From the NCBI RefSeq assembly GCF_049568105.1, contig NZ_CP145335.1, positions 1,364,001 through 1,428,000 of the forward strand: a stretch of DNA of 64,000 nt, in the 5' to 3' direction. The notes below the pieces were generated by a model. That model was not told where the DNA came from. It was given only the letters and a program-made list of their open reading frames with translations, and did not search any database. Origin of the DNA: Salinisphaera sp049568105 (lineage in GTDB: Bacteria; Pseudomonadota; Gammaproteobacteria; Nevskiales; Salinisphaeraceae). This document shows, one piece after another, positions 17,932-28,243 of this stretch; the stretch's first letter is position 1, and each line of letters begins with the position of its first letter. Position numbers and translations under genes: made by a program.

Positions 17932-19023
17932 ATGCAGCTCATCGATCTCCAGGCGCAGTATCAGCTTATTCAATCCGAGGTAGAGGCCGGTATCCATGCG
18001 GTGCTCGAGCACGGGCGCTATGTTAATGGCCCGGAAATCGAGACCCTAGAAGCACGTCTGGCAGCTTATGCCGGCGTCGATCATTGCGTCGCGCTGGCCA
18101 GCGGCACCGATGCGCTGTTGGTGGCGATGATGGCGCTAGATATCGGCCTGGGCGACGAGGTGATCACCACGCCGTTTACCTTTATCGCCACCGGCGAAAT
18201 GATCGGCTTGTTGGGGGCGACTCCGGTATTCGTGGATATCGATCCGGCGACCTACAACATCGATGCCGCGCAGATCGAGGCCGCCATTACCGAGCGGACC
18301 CAGGCGATCCTGCCGGTCAGCCTGTTTGGTCAGATGGCGGACATGCATGCGATCAACGCAATCGGCGAACGCCATGGGATTCCCGTGATCGAAGACGCCG
18401 CCCAGAGTTTCGGGGCGACTTTCGATGGCCAGCGTTCCTGCGGTGCTTCGCGTCTAGCGGCGACTTCGTTCTTTCCGGCCAAACCGCTCGGTTGCTACGG
18501 CGACGGCGGGGCGGCCTTTACCACCGACGCCGCGCTGGCCGAAAAAATGCGCCAGCTGCGCAACCATGGTCAGACCGCGCCGTACTACCACCCGATGCTG
18601 GGGATCAACGGCCGGCTCGATACCATCCAGGCGGCCATCCTGTTGGCCAAGCTCGATGTGTTCGACGACGAAGTCGCCCGTCGGGCCCGGGTGGCCGCGC
18701 GCTACGATGAGGCGCTATCGGATCATGTGACTACGCCGACGCTCGATGCGCGCGCGACCAGCGTCTATGCTCAGTACACGATCCAGGTTGATGACCGTGA
18801 GGCGGTACGCGGGCGGCTGAATGAGGCCGGCATTCCCAGTGCAGTCTATTATCCGGTGCCACTGAACCGTCAGCCGCCCCTTTACTCGGATGCTACGCTT
18901 ATTAACTCGGATGCAGCAGCTGAGCGTGTGCTCAGTATTCCGATGCATCCTTACCTTGATAACGCCGATCAAGATCGCGTTATCGCGGCTTTAAAAACGG
19001 CTGTCGAAAAAAAAATGCCTTAG
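17932..19023 (+). CDS. DegT/DnrJ/EryC1 sugar aminotransferase, WbpE-like
   Basis: A 363-residue PLP enzyme that aminates a keto-sugar nucleotide. The aldolase-like blocks 'HGRYVNGPEIETLE', 'ALASGTDALL', 'TPFTFIATGEMI', 'IEDAAQSFGA' and the PLP lysine in 'SFFPAKPLGCYGDGGA' are all present. The details resemble WbpE/WlbC, which make the 3-amino group of UDP-2,3-diamino-glucuronic acids, but the partner dehydrogenase and acetyltransferase are not in the window. The ATG at 17932 aligns with the family start; an ATG at 17884 would add 16 atypical residues. Confidence 0.82.
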   Translation: MQLIDLQAQYQLIQSEVEAGIHAVLEHGRYVNGPEIETLEARLAAYAGVDHCVALASGTDALLVAMMALDIGLGDEVITTPFTFIATGEMIGLLGATPVFVDIDPATYNIDAAQIEAAITERTQAILPVSLFGQMADMHAINAIGERHGIPVIEDAAQSFGATFDGQRSCGASRLAATSFFPAKPLGCYGDGGAAFTTDAALAEKMRQLRNHGQTAPYYHPMLGINGRLDTIQAAILLAKLDVFDDEVARRARVAARYDEALSDHVTTPTLDARATSVYAQYTIQVDDREAVRGRLNEAGIPSAVYYPVPLNRQPPLYSDATLINSDAAAERVLSIPMHPYLDNADQDRVIAALKTAVEKKMP

Positions 19024-19027
19024 GGTA

Positions 19028-19056
19028 TTGGCAAAGGCGGGAAGCATGCCTATAAT
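19028..19056 (+). promoter_or_regulatory. Sigma-70 promoter of the tRNA-Ala/tRNA-Glu unit
   Basis: A -35 TTGGCA (19028-19033), 17-base spacer and consensus -10 TATAAT (19051-19056) lie just upstream of tRNA-Ala. The bases after the -10 (GCGCCGC) form a GC-rich discriminator, as in stringently controlled stable-RNA promoters. Confidence 0.88.
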
Positions 19057-19078
19057 GCGCCGCTCACAAGATGATTAC

Positions 19079-19154
19079 GGGGCCATAGCTCAGCTGGGAG
19101 AGCGCAACACTGGCAGTGTTGAGGTCGGCGGTTCGAGCCCGCCTGGCTCCACCA
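19079..19154 (+). tRNA. tRNA-Ala (anticodon GGC)
   Basis: A 76-base cloverleaf with acceptor GGGGCCA/TGGCTCC, D arm AGCTCAGCTGGGAGAGC, anticodon stem CAACA/TGTTG around the loop CTGGCAG, T arm GTTCGAGC and encoded CCA. Confidence 0.95.
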
Positions 19155-19159
19155 AAGTA

Positions 19160-19235
19160 GTCCCCATCGTCTAGAGGCCTAGGACACTGCCCTTTCACGG
19201 CAGCGACAGGGGTTCGAATCCCCTTGGGGACGCCA
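19160..19235 (+). tRNA. tRNA-Glu (anticodon TTC)
   Basis: A 76-base cloverleaf beginning GTCCCCA, with anticodon loop CTTTCAC between CTGCC and GGCAG, T loop GTTCGAAT and 3' CCA encoded. It is five bases after tRNA-Ala and shares its promoter. Confidence 0.95.
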
Positions 19236-19240
19236 TCAAG

Positions 19241-19273
19241 GGCCGCAAGCCATCAGGTTTGCGGCCTTTTTTT
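19241..19273 (+). terminator. Rho-independent terminator of the tRNA unit
   Basis: Stem GGCCGCAA/TTGCGGCC with a ten-base loop, followed by seven T residues, directly after tRNA-Glu. Confidence 0.9.
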
Positions 19274-19360
19274 ATGGATCGTATCTGCGTTCGCGTCGTG
19301 ACGATCAACAACGCATAATCGCGAACCATCGGTTTAGCCATCCAGCGAACAGGGGCATTC

Positions 19361-20713
19361 ATGCGCATCACTATTTTCGGCACCGGGTACGTGGGGCTGG
19401 TTACCGGCGCCTGTCTGGCGCACAGCGGGAACCACGTCGTTTGTGTGGATATCGACGCTGACAAGATCGAGCGTTTGAACCGCGGCGAGATTCCGATCTA
19501 CGAGCCGGGCCTGGAAACACTGGTGCACGACAACGTCGCAGCCGGCCGGCTGCGTTTTACCACCGACGCGGTCGAAGCCATCGAGCACGGCATGCTCCAG
19601 TTCATTGCTGTCGGTACGCCGCCGGATGAAGATGGCAGCGCTGACCTGAAGTATGTGCTCAAGGTCGCCCAGACCATCGGCGAGCACATGAACGACTATC
19701 GGCTGGTGATCACCAAGTCGACGGTACCGGTGGGCACCTCCGACAAGGTGCGCGAACAGGTTGGCCAGTCGATCAGCGAGCGCGGAGTCTCGGTCGAGTT
19801 CGATGTGGCCTCCAATCCCGAGTTCTTGAAAGAGGGCGCGGCGATCGACGATTTCATGAAGCCCGACCGGGTGGTCGTGGGCGTCGACAACGAACGCGCC
19901 GCCGATCATCTGCGTGCGCTGTATGCGCCGTTCAATCGTCAGCATGATCGCACCATGGTCATGGACATCCGTTCGGCCGAGCTGACCAAGTACGCGGCCA
20001 ACATCATGCTGGCGACCAAGATCAGCCTGATGAACGAGCTGTCGCAGGTGGCCGATCGGCTGGATGCCGATATCGAGCAGGTGCGTAAGGCGATCGGCGC
20101 CGATCACCGCATCGGTTATCACTTCATCTACCCGGGCTGCGGCTTCGGTGGTTCCTGTTTTCCGAAAGACGTGCGCGCGCTGGCCCATACCGCGGCCAAG
20201 ATCGGTTACGACACCGAGATCATCAATGCCGTCGAGCGGGTCAACAATCGCCAGAAAAGCGTGTTGTTCGACAAGCTTTCGACGCACTTCGACGGCGATC
20301 TGGCCGGCAAGACGGTCGCGCTCTGGGGCTTGGCTTTCAAACCGAACACCGACGACATGCGTGAAGCGCCGGCCTGCACGCTCATGGAATCGCTATGGCA
20401 GGCGGGCGCGACAGTGCGCGCCTTCGATCCCGAAGCCATGGCCGAGACTCGGCGTATCTACGGCGAGCGCGACGATCTGGTGCTCTGCGAGGATGGTGAG
20501 ACGGCTGCCGACGGGGCGGATGCCCTGGTGCTGGTCACCGAGTGGCATATCTTCCGCTCCCCGGATTTCAACGAGTTGTCGCGCCGCATGAAACAGGCCG
20601 TGCTGGTCGACGGGCGCAATATCTACAAGCCGTCGTATGTCGCCGGTGCCGGCTTTGCCTATTACGGTATCGGTCGCTCGGCTGCTGCTGGCGCCCGGCG
20701 CACAGTCGGCTAA
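19361..20713 (+). CDS. ugd: UDP-glucose 6-dehydrogenase
   Basis: A 450-residue NAD enzyme oxidising UDP-glucose to UDP-glucuronate. The N-terminal Rossmann motif is GTGYVGLVTGACL. 'IPIYEPGLE' and 'ITKSTVPVGTSDKV' follow, and the catalytic cysteine is in 'GCGFGGSCFPKD'. The UDP-binding C-terminal domain has 'ALWGLAFKPNTDDMREAP'. Length is normal. It supplies UDP-GlcA to the UDP-xylose synthase upstream, but the tRNA unit and a terminator separate them, so it has its own promoter. Confidence 0.95.
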   Translation: MRITIFGTGYVGLVTGACLAHSGNHVVCVDIDADKIERLNRGEIPIYEPGLETLVHDNVAAGRLRFTTDAVEAIEHGMLQFIAVGTPPDEDGSADLKYVLKVAQTIGEHMNDYRLVITKSTVPVGTSDKVREQVGQSISERGVSVEFDVASNPEFLKEGAAIDDFMKPDRVVVGVDNERAADHLRALYAPFNRQHDRTMVMDIRSAELTKYAANIMLATKISLMNELSQVADRLDADIEQVRKAIGADHRIGYHFIYPGCGFGGSCFPKDVRALAHTAAKIGYDTEIINAVERVNNRQKSVLFDKLSTHFDGDLAGKTVALWGLAFKPNTDDMREAPACTLMESLWQAGATVRAFDPEAMAETRRIYGERDDLVLCEDGETAADGADALVLVTEWHIFRSPDFNELSRRMKQAVLVDGRNIYKPSYVAGAGFAYYGIGRSAAAGARRTVG

Positions 20714-20757
20714 AATACAGCGCATTCCGAACCGAGATTGGCGTTGGGAGTCAACGA

Positions 20758-21129
20758 ATGCCGATTTATGAATATGTATGCACGCACTGCGGCGAGCCGC
20801 TGGAAAAACTACAGAAGCTGTCCGATGCGCCGCTGACGGATTGCCCGGCCTGTGGCCAGGCCAGCCTCAAGCGCAAGATGTCGGCGGCCGGGTTCCGTCT
20901 GTCCGGCGGCGGCTGGTACGAGACCGACTTCAAATCCGACAATCGCCGCAATCTGAGCAGCGATAGCCAGACCAGCTCCGAGGGCAATGGCTCGAAGAGC
21001 GCATCGGGTGAGTCGGGCGCGTCATCAGGTGCCTCCGGCGGCGAGTCGAAGAAGTCCGATAGCGCCTCCGGTAAGTCCGGCAGTGAATCGAAAAGCAGCT
21101 CGACCTCTTCGAGCGCGAGCGGCAGCTAA
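20758..21129 (+). CDS. FmdB-family zinc ribbon protein with serine-rich tail
   Basis: A 123-residue protein. The first 45 residues are the FmdB/CxxC_CxxC zinc ribbon (MPIYEYVCTHCGEPLE, then DCPACG). After 'GGGWYETDF', a conserved family ending, a low-complexity Ser/Gly/Lys tail of about 65 residues follows. FmdB-like proteins are often next to aspS in proteobacteria, as here. A regulatory or RNA-related role has been proposed for relatives, but the function is unknown. The start at 20758 is fixed by the family's MPIYEY opening; the frame runs on upstream into ugd. Confidence 0.85.
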   Translation: MPIYEYVCTHCGEPLEKLQKLSDAPLTDCPACGQASLKRKMSAAGFRLSGGGWYETDFKSDNRRNLSSDSQTSSEGNGSKSASGESGASSGASGGESKKSDSASGKSGSESKSSSTSSSASGS

Positions 21130-21174
21130 GCCCATCGCACGCCGATGTGGCCGTTGACGGTCACATCTTTCGTA

Positions 21175-21198
21175 GCCGCCCCACGCCCGTGGGGCGGC
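21175..21198 (+). terminator. Stem-loop, probable terminator after the FmdB gene
   Basis: A perfect 10-base stem (GCCGCCCCAC/GTGGGGCGGC) with loop GCCC, followed by CGTTTGAG. The T tract is weak, so termination may be partial. Confidence 0.5.
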
Positions 21199-21312
21199 CG
21201 TTTGAGCCCTCCCCATTCGCCCCGAGCGAACGATCGTATGACGCCGGGCTACCGGCAGGCCCTGCGGTCTTGGTAGACTCGCGCTCTTTTGCGAGGCTTT
21301 GAGGCGCGCGCC

Positions 21313-23139
<1,827 letters not shown>

Positions 23140-23260
23140 AGAACAGCGCGCCGCTCAGCTAGACTGGCACGGTTGCAAACAGCTTTCGAGCCGGTTGCGC
23201 GCTCGCGTACGTCTCGCGTTCGTGTGATCTCTTTCGTTTTCGCTTAAGCGGAGTTTCAAC

Positions 23261-24550
23261 ATGTTTCATGATGACCAGCGCATCGCAGAATTCGATCCAG
23301 AACTGGCCGCCGCCATCGCCGACGAAGATCAGCGCCAGGAAGATCATATCGAGCTGATCGCCTCGGAGAACTACACCAGCCCCCGGGTCATGGAGGCCCA
23401 GGGCTCGCAGCTGACCAATAAATATGCGGAAGGCTATCCGGGCAAGCGCTTCTACGGCGGCTGTGAATATGTCGATGTGGCCGAGCAGTTGGCCATCGAC
23501 CGTGCCTGCCAGCTGTTCAACTGCGATTTCGCCAATGTCCAGCCGCATTCCGGCGCCCAGGCCAATGCGGCCGTGTTTCTGGCCCTGGTACAGCCCGGCG
23601 ACACGGTACTGGGCATGAGCCTGGATGCCGGTGGCCATCTGACCCACGGCGCGGCGCCCAACTTTTCGGGCAAGAACTACCATGCCGTGCAGTACGGTCT
23701 GGACGAGGATACCGGCAAGCTCGACTACGACGAGATCGAACGCCTGGCCCGGGAACACCAGCCGAAGATGATCATCGGCGGCTTTTCGGCTTATTCGCGC
23801 CAGATCGACTGGGCGCGGATGCGCGAAATCGCTGACTCGGTCAACGCCTGGCTGCTGGTGGATATGGCGCATGTGGCCGGCTTGGTCGCGACCGGCGTCT
23901 ATCCGAGTCCGCTGCCGCATGCCCATGTGGTGACCACCACCACCCACAAGACCCTGCGTGGCCCCCGGGGCGGTCTGATCCTGTCGGCAGCGGGCGATGC
24001 CAAGCTCTACAAGAAGCTCAATTCGGCGGTTTTCCCCGGTACCCAGGGTGGCCCGCTGATGCATGTGATCGCGGCCAAGGCGGTGGCGTTCAAGGAAGCA
24101 CTCGATGTCGACTTCCAGAGCTATACCCAGCGCGTAGTCGATAACGCCAAGGCGATGGCGGACGTATTTGTCGCGCGCGGCTATGACGTGGTCTCGGGCG
24201 GCACCGACAACCATTTGATGCTGGTCAGTCTGGTCAAGCGCGATATCACCGGCAAGGATGCCGAAGCGCTGCTCGGCCAGGCCCACATCACGGCCAACAA
24301 GAACGCCGTGCCGGGCGACCCGCGTTCGCCGTTCGTGACCTCCGGGCTGCGTATCGGGACCCCGGCGGCGACCACCCGTGGCTTTGGCGTCGACGACATG
24401 AAGCAGGTCGCGACTTGGATCTGCGACGTGCTGGATGCGCTGGCCGAGAACGGCGATGTCGACGGCGAGGTCGCCCGGGTGCGCTCGGCGGTCGCCGAGC
24501 TGTGCTCGCGCTATCCGGTGTATCGTACGGCAGCGCTTGGCGCGGCCTGA
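23261..24550 (+). CDS. glyA: Serine hydroxymethyltransferase
   Basis: A 429-residue PLP enzyme converting serine and tetrahydrofolate to glycine and methylene-THF. 'ELIASENYTSPRVMEAQGS', 'TNKYAEGYPGKRFYGGCE' and the PLP lysine in 'TTTTHKTLRGPRGG' are all canonical. A GGAG site lies nine bases before the ATG. It starts the run glyA-nrdR-ribD. The 120-base leader shows no glycine riboswitch that I can recognise. Confidence 0.96.
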   Translation: MFHDDQRIAEFDPELAAAIADEDQRQEDHIELIASENYTSPRVMEAQGSQLTNKYAEGYPGKRFYGGCEYVDVAEQLAIDRACQLFNCDFANVQPHSGAQANAAVFLALVQPGDTVLGMSLDAGGHLTHGAAPNFSGKNYHAVQYGLDEDTGKLDYDEIERLAREHQPKMIIGGFSAYSRQIDWARMREIADSVNAWLLVDMAHVAGLVATGVYPSPLPHAHVVTTTTHKTLRGPRGGLILSAAGDAKLYKKLNSAVFPGTQGGPLMHVIAAKAVAFKEALDVDFQSYTQRVVDNAKAMADVFVARGYDVVSGGTDNHLMLVSLVKRDITGKDAEALLGQAHITANKNAVPGDPRSPFVTSGLRIGTPAATTRGFGVDDMKQVATWICDVLDALAENGDVDGEVARVRSAVAELCSRYPVYRTAALGAA

Positions 24551-24580
24551 TCGGCGCAGCTGCTAGGCGAGGGCTCGAAG

Positions 24581-25087
24581 GTGCGGTGTCCGTTCTGCGA
24601 TGAGCGTGCCACCCGGGTCGTGGATTCCCGGCTGGCCGCGGAGGGCAGCCAGGTTCGGCGGCGTCGTGAATGCCCGAACTGTCAGGCTCGGTTCACGACC
24701 TTCGAGACCGCCGAACTGTTGTTGCCGCGGATCGTCAAAAACGACGGTACTCCGGAGCCGTTCGACGCCGATAAGCTGCGGCGCGGGATCACGCGGGCGC
24801 TGTACAAGCGCCCGGTGGGCCCGGATGCTGTAGATACCGCGATCAGCCATATCCAGCAGCGTCTACGTAGCGATCCCGAACGAGACGTGCCTTCGCGACG
24901 GCTGGGCGAATGGGTGATGGACGAGCTGCGCGAGCTCGACCAGGTTGCCTATGTCCGCTTCGCTTCCGTGTATCGCCGGTTCGAGGACGTTCAGGCGTTT
25001 CGTGAAGAAATCGAGCGTCTAGAATCGACTCCGGGGCGCGACAGTGGACAGCTATCTTTGATCGATATCGGGAAGTCCAAAGAGTGA
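24581..25087 (+). CDS. nrdR: Transcriptional repressor NrdR
   Basis: A 168-residue ATP/dATP-sensing repressor of ribonucleotide reductase genes. The N-terminal zinc ribbon is RCPFCDERATRVVDSR... with a second pair in 'RRRECPNCQARFTTFE', followed by an ATP-cone (residues 49-139). It starts with GTG. The stop overlaps the ribD GTG by four bases, a gene pair conserved in gammaproteobacteria. Confidence 0.95.
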   Translation: MRCPFCDERATRVVDSRLAAEGSQVRRRRECPNCQARFTTFETAELLLPRIVKNDGTPEPFDADKLRRGITRALYKRPVGPDAVDTAISHIQQRLRSDPERDVPSRRLGEWVMDELRELDQVAYVRFASVYRRFEDVQAFREEIERLESTPGRDSGQLSLIDIGKSKE

Positions 25088-26211
25088 GTGCTATCGAACC
25101 GCGCCGCGCGATTCACAACTTTTTCATGCAGCGGGCGCTCGAACTGGCCCGCTGTGGCTGGTATTCGACCCGTCCGAACCCACGTGTTGGCTGTGTCATT
25201 ACGCATTACAACGTGGTGCGCGGCGAAGGCTGGCACGAGCGCGCCGGAGAAGGGCATGCCGAAGTACGGGCGCTCGAGGACGCGCGCGCTCGGGGTAACG
25301 ACCCTAAGGGCGCGACCGTCTACGTCACGCTGGAACCCTGCAGCCATAGCGGGCGTACCGCGCCCTGTACCCAGGCCTTGATCGAGGCCGGCGTGGCCCG
25401 GGTCGTGATCGGCGCCCAGGATCCGAATCCCGAGGTCGACGGCCGGGGCATCGCCGCGCTGCGCGAGGCCGGAATCGACGTCGTCACCGGTGTCATGGCC
25501 GATCGCTGTGCCGCGCTCAATGCCGGTTTCAATCAACGCATGACGAGCGGCCGACCGCGGGTGCGGGTCAAGCTCGCCATGAGCCTGGACGGGCGTACCG
25601 CGGCCGCGGACGGCAGCAGCCAGTGGATCACCGGCGAGGCCGCTCGCCACGACGTGCATCGCCTGCGGGCCGAATCCGGGGCGGTGATGATCGGCCGTGG
25701 AACCATGGCCGCCGACGACCCGTCGTTGAATGTTCGCCTGGAGGGGCCGTGGGCCCAGCCGCTACGGGTCGTGCTCGACAGCGACTTGGCCACGCCGGCC
25801 GAGGCACGCATGTTGGCGTTGGACGGTACGACGCTGATCGCGACCGCGAGCGACAATACCGAACGCCGGCGCGAGCTCGAACAGGCCGGCGCCGAGGTGG
25901 TCCCGATCGAGCGCGATGAGGACGGGCTCAATCTGGCGCGAGTACTGGCGATGCTGGGTGAGCGCGAGATCAACGACCTGCTAGTCGAAGCCGGCCCGAC
26001 CCTGGCCGGGGCCCTGACTCGCGCTGGGCTGGTCGACGAATTCGTAATCTATGTGGCACCGCTGCTGATTGGCGATGGCGGCCGTGCCTTAATGGCGCTG
26101 GCTGGCGCGTTCGGACTGGACGATGCCAAGGCGCTGGTGTTCGATAATGTCGAGCCGATCGGTGCCGACCTGCGTATTACCGCGCGATTGGCCCACCCAC
26201 ACTCGGAGTGA
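25084..26211 (+). CDS. ribD: Bifunctional riboflavin deaminase-reductase
   Basis: A 375-residue two-domain enzyme of riboflavin synthesis. The N-terminal deaminase domain has the zinc motifs HAE ('GEGHAEVRAL') and 'TLEPCSHSGRTAPCTQAL'. The C-terminal NADPH reductase domain begins near residue 150 ('RVRVKLAMSLDGRTA') and has 'LLVEAGPTLAGAL'. The GTG start overlaps the nrdR stop, so translation is coupled. Confidence 0.95.
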   Translation: MSAIEPRRAIHNFFMQRALELARCGWYSTRPNPRVGCVITHYNVVRGEGWHERAGEGHAEVRALEDARARGNDPKGATVYVTLEPCSHSGRTAPCTQALIEAGVARVVIGAQDPNPEVDGRGIAALREAGIDVVTGVMADRCAALNAGFNQRMTSGRPRVRVKLAMSLDGRTAAADGSSQWITGEAARHDVHRLRAESGAVMIGRGTMAADDPSLNVRLEGPWAQPLRVVLDSDLATPAEARMLALDGTTLIATASDNTERRRELEQAGAEVVPIERDEDGLNLARVLAMLGEREINDLLVEAGPTLAGALTRAGLVDEFVIYVAPLLIGDGGRALMALAGAFGLDDAKALVFDNVEPIGADLRITARLAHPHSE

Positions 26212-26436
26212 CCGATCGATTGTTTGAGGATGGCAGGGGTCGGCCGGGTGGCGATTCGCCGACCGGTTTCAGCGTGTGTTGGCCCGTTTGCCCGACAGGG
26301 CGGTCATGGTCTCGCACCCATAGGCTTTCACGCTGTATGAGGGGGGCGCCGAAAGGCTATCCCGACGTGTCATATCAATGTTTTGTTTGCCCGGCACCCA
26401 ACCGGTCGCGACGACTTGTAAAAGAGAGAATCCAGA

Positions 26437-27030
26437 ATGTTCACGGGCATTGTTAAAGGGCTCGGCGAGATCGTCGAGCAACAGTCGGCGGGTGGCGATA
26501 CCCGTCTGACTATCGATATCGGCGACACCGATCTCGGCCCGATCGCGATCGGAGACAGCATCGCCGTATCCGGCGTCTGCCTTACGGCAACCGAAATCGA
26601 AGGGCGTCGTTTTGCGGCGGATGTGTCTAAGGAGACGCTGGCGCTGACCACTCTCGGTGATCAGAAAATCGGCTCCAAAATCAATCTGGAAGCACCGCTA
26701 CGCGCCGGCGAGCCGCTCGGTGGGCATATGGTCGCCGGGCATGTCGACGGTCTGGGGGTGCTCGAGGAAATGGTCGCGGATGCCCGTTCCTGGCGACTGG
26801 TCTTTTCGGTACCGAAAAAGCTGGCCCATTATGTCGCGCCGAAGGGGTCGGTCGCGGTCGATGGCATCAGCCTGACGGTCAACGAAGTCAGCGGCCGGCG
26901 GTTCGGCGTGAACATCATCCCGCATACGATGAGCCATACCACGCTGGGCGCGCGGCGCATCGGTGACCGCGTCAACATCGAAATCGATGTGATCGCTCGC
27001 TACCTGGCTCGCATCAGCGGCCACGAATAA
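26437..27030 (+). CDS. ribE: Riboflavin synthase alpha chain
   Basis: A 197-residue enzyme dismutating two lumazines to riboflavin. It opens MFTGIVKGLGEI and is two tandem beta-barrel repeats; the second starts near residue 98 ('GHMVAGHVDGLG'). 'VDGISLTVNEV' and 'IIPHTMSHTTL' are typical. The 225-base gap from ribD contains an inverted repeat (GGTCGGC at 26238, GCCGACC at 26258) but no recognisable FMN riboswitch. Confidence 0.94.
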   Translation: MFTGIVKGLGEIVEQQSAGGDTRLTIDIGDTDLGPIAIGDSIAVSGVCLTATEIEGRRFAADVSKETLALTTLGDQKIGSKINLEAPLRAGEPLGGHMVAGHVDGLGVLEEMVADARSWRLVFSVPKKLAHYVAPKGSVAVDGISLTVNEVSGRRFGVNIIPHTMSHTTLGARRIGDRVNIEIDVIARYLARISGHE

Positions 27031-27099
27031 TCCAATTCGAGCGCACGATGGCCCCTCGCTCGTGCCATAATGCGCGGCGGCCAACCGGGAGTATCGATC

Positions 27100-27579
27100 A
27101 TGCAGACCATCCAAGGTGAATTCGAAGGCAACGATCTCAGAATCGCGATCGTGGCCACGCGTTGGAACAGCGATATTGTCGACCGGCTGGTCGATGGTGC
27201 GATCGATGTGCTCACCGACTGTGGCGTCGATGACGACGACCTTACGGTGGTCAAGGTGCCCGGTGCCTTCGAGCTGCCGCTGGCAATTGATCGGCTGGCG
27301 GAATCGGGCGATTACGACGGTATCGTCGCGCTCGGCGCGGTGATCCGTGGCGATACGCCGCATTTCGACTATGTGGCCGGCGAATGCGCTAAAGGCCTGT
27401 CGGCGACGGCCCTGGAGTACAGTCTACCGGTCGGCTTTGGCGTGATTACCGCCGATACCGCGGCCCAGGCCGATGCCCGTGCACAACCCGATGAAGACAA
27501 CAACAAGGGCGCGGAAGCGGCCAGTGCCGTCGTTGAGATGATCAACGTCCTTCGCCAGATCGATAACGCAGACGAGTAA
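27100..27579 (+). CDS. ribH: 6,7-dimethyl-8-ribityllumazine synthase
   Basis: A 159-residue lumazine synthase subunit, which forms icosahedral or pentameric shells. It has 'IVATRWNSDIVDRLVDGA', 'KVPGAFELPLA' and 'ALGAVIRGDTPHFDYV', with the catalytic His. A GGGAG site precedes the ATG at 27100; the frame continues upstream without family similarity. ribBA, usual between ribE and ribH in related genomes, is absent: only 69 bases separate the two. Confidence 0.95.
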   Translation: MQTIQGEFEGNDLRIAIVATRWNSDIVDRLVDGAIDVLTDCGVDDDDLTVVKVPGAFELPLAIDRLAESGDYDGIVALGAVIRGDTPHFDYVAGECAKGLSATALEYSLPVGFGVITADTAAQADARAQPDEDNNKGAEAASAVVEMINVLRQIDNADE

Positions 27580-27587
27580 CTCCGCCC

Positions 27588-28118
27588 ATGGCGATCCGCG
27601 ATCAGTCGCTCGGCGATGCCGCCGACAACGCAGACAATGCAGATAACGACGATGATCAGCTGCCCGAGCTGCCGCCAAAGATGCCGGGTGGCGCGCGTAT
27701 CCGGGCACGCATGGCTGCGGTCCAGGCGATCTATCAGTGGCGGATGTCGGGCACCGACATCGGTGCGCTGCTGAGCCAGTTTCGCCAGGCCGGGCGACTG
27801 TCGAACCTCGACCGCGATTATTTCGAGATGTTGCTGCGCGGTGTGGTCTACGACGTCAGTGGTCTGGAACAAGCCTTCGATACGCATCTAAGCCGGCCTG
27901 CGGTCCAGCTCGATCCCGTCGAATACGCGATTCTGCTGCTGGCAACCTACGAACTGCGTGAATGCATGGAAATTCCGTTCGCCGCGGTGATCAACGAAGC
28001 GACCAATTTGGCCAAGATCTTTGGCGCCACCGATGGGCATCGTTTCGTCAACGGCGTGCTCGATGCCACCGCCAAGGATCTACGGCCGACCGAAACGTCG
28101 CGTTCACGCCGCGGCTAG
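27588..28118 (+). CDS. nusB: Transcription antitermination factor NusB
   Basis: A 176-residue all-helical protein acting with NusE on boxA RNA in rRNA antitermination. The first 35 residues are an acidic Asp/Asn-rich extension. The NusB fold starts at 'GARIRARMAAVQAIYQW' and ends with 'EATNLAKIFGATDGHRFVNGVLD'. It is eight bases from ribH in the conserved ribH-nusB-thiL order. Confidence 0.94.
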   Translation: MAIRDQSLGDAADNADNADNDDDQLPELPPKMPGGARIRARMAAVQAIYQWRMSGTDIGALLSQFRQAGRLSNLDRDYFEMLLRGVVYDVSGLEQAFDTHLSRPAVQLDPVEYAILLLATYELRECMEIPFAAVINEATNLAKIFGATDGHRFVNGVLDATAKDLRPTETSRSRRG

Positions 28119-28243
28119 TCACCGTGCCGTGGGCGCCTGGGTTGTACTTGGCTTGAACACGGCAACCCGATCACCACGGGCGCCGTGTTGGATCGGCGTC
28201 ATACCGAGCAGCTCGCGCATGAACGGTACGCGGATCGCGCCCG

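Noticed and set aside
23140..23260. Glycine riboswitch before glyA
   Set aside because: The leader is only 120 bases and shows none of the conserved glycine-aptamer elements.
26212..26436. FMN riboswitch before ribE
   Set aside because: An inverted repeat is present, but the conserved RFN sequence blocks could not be found by eye.
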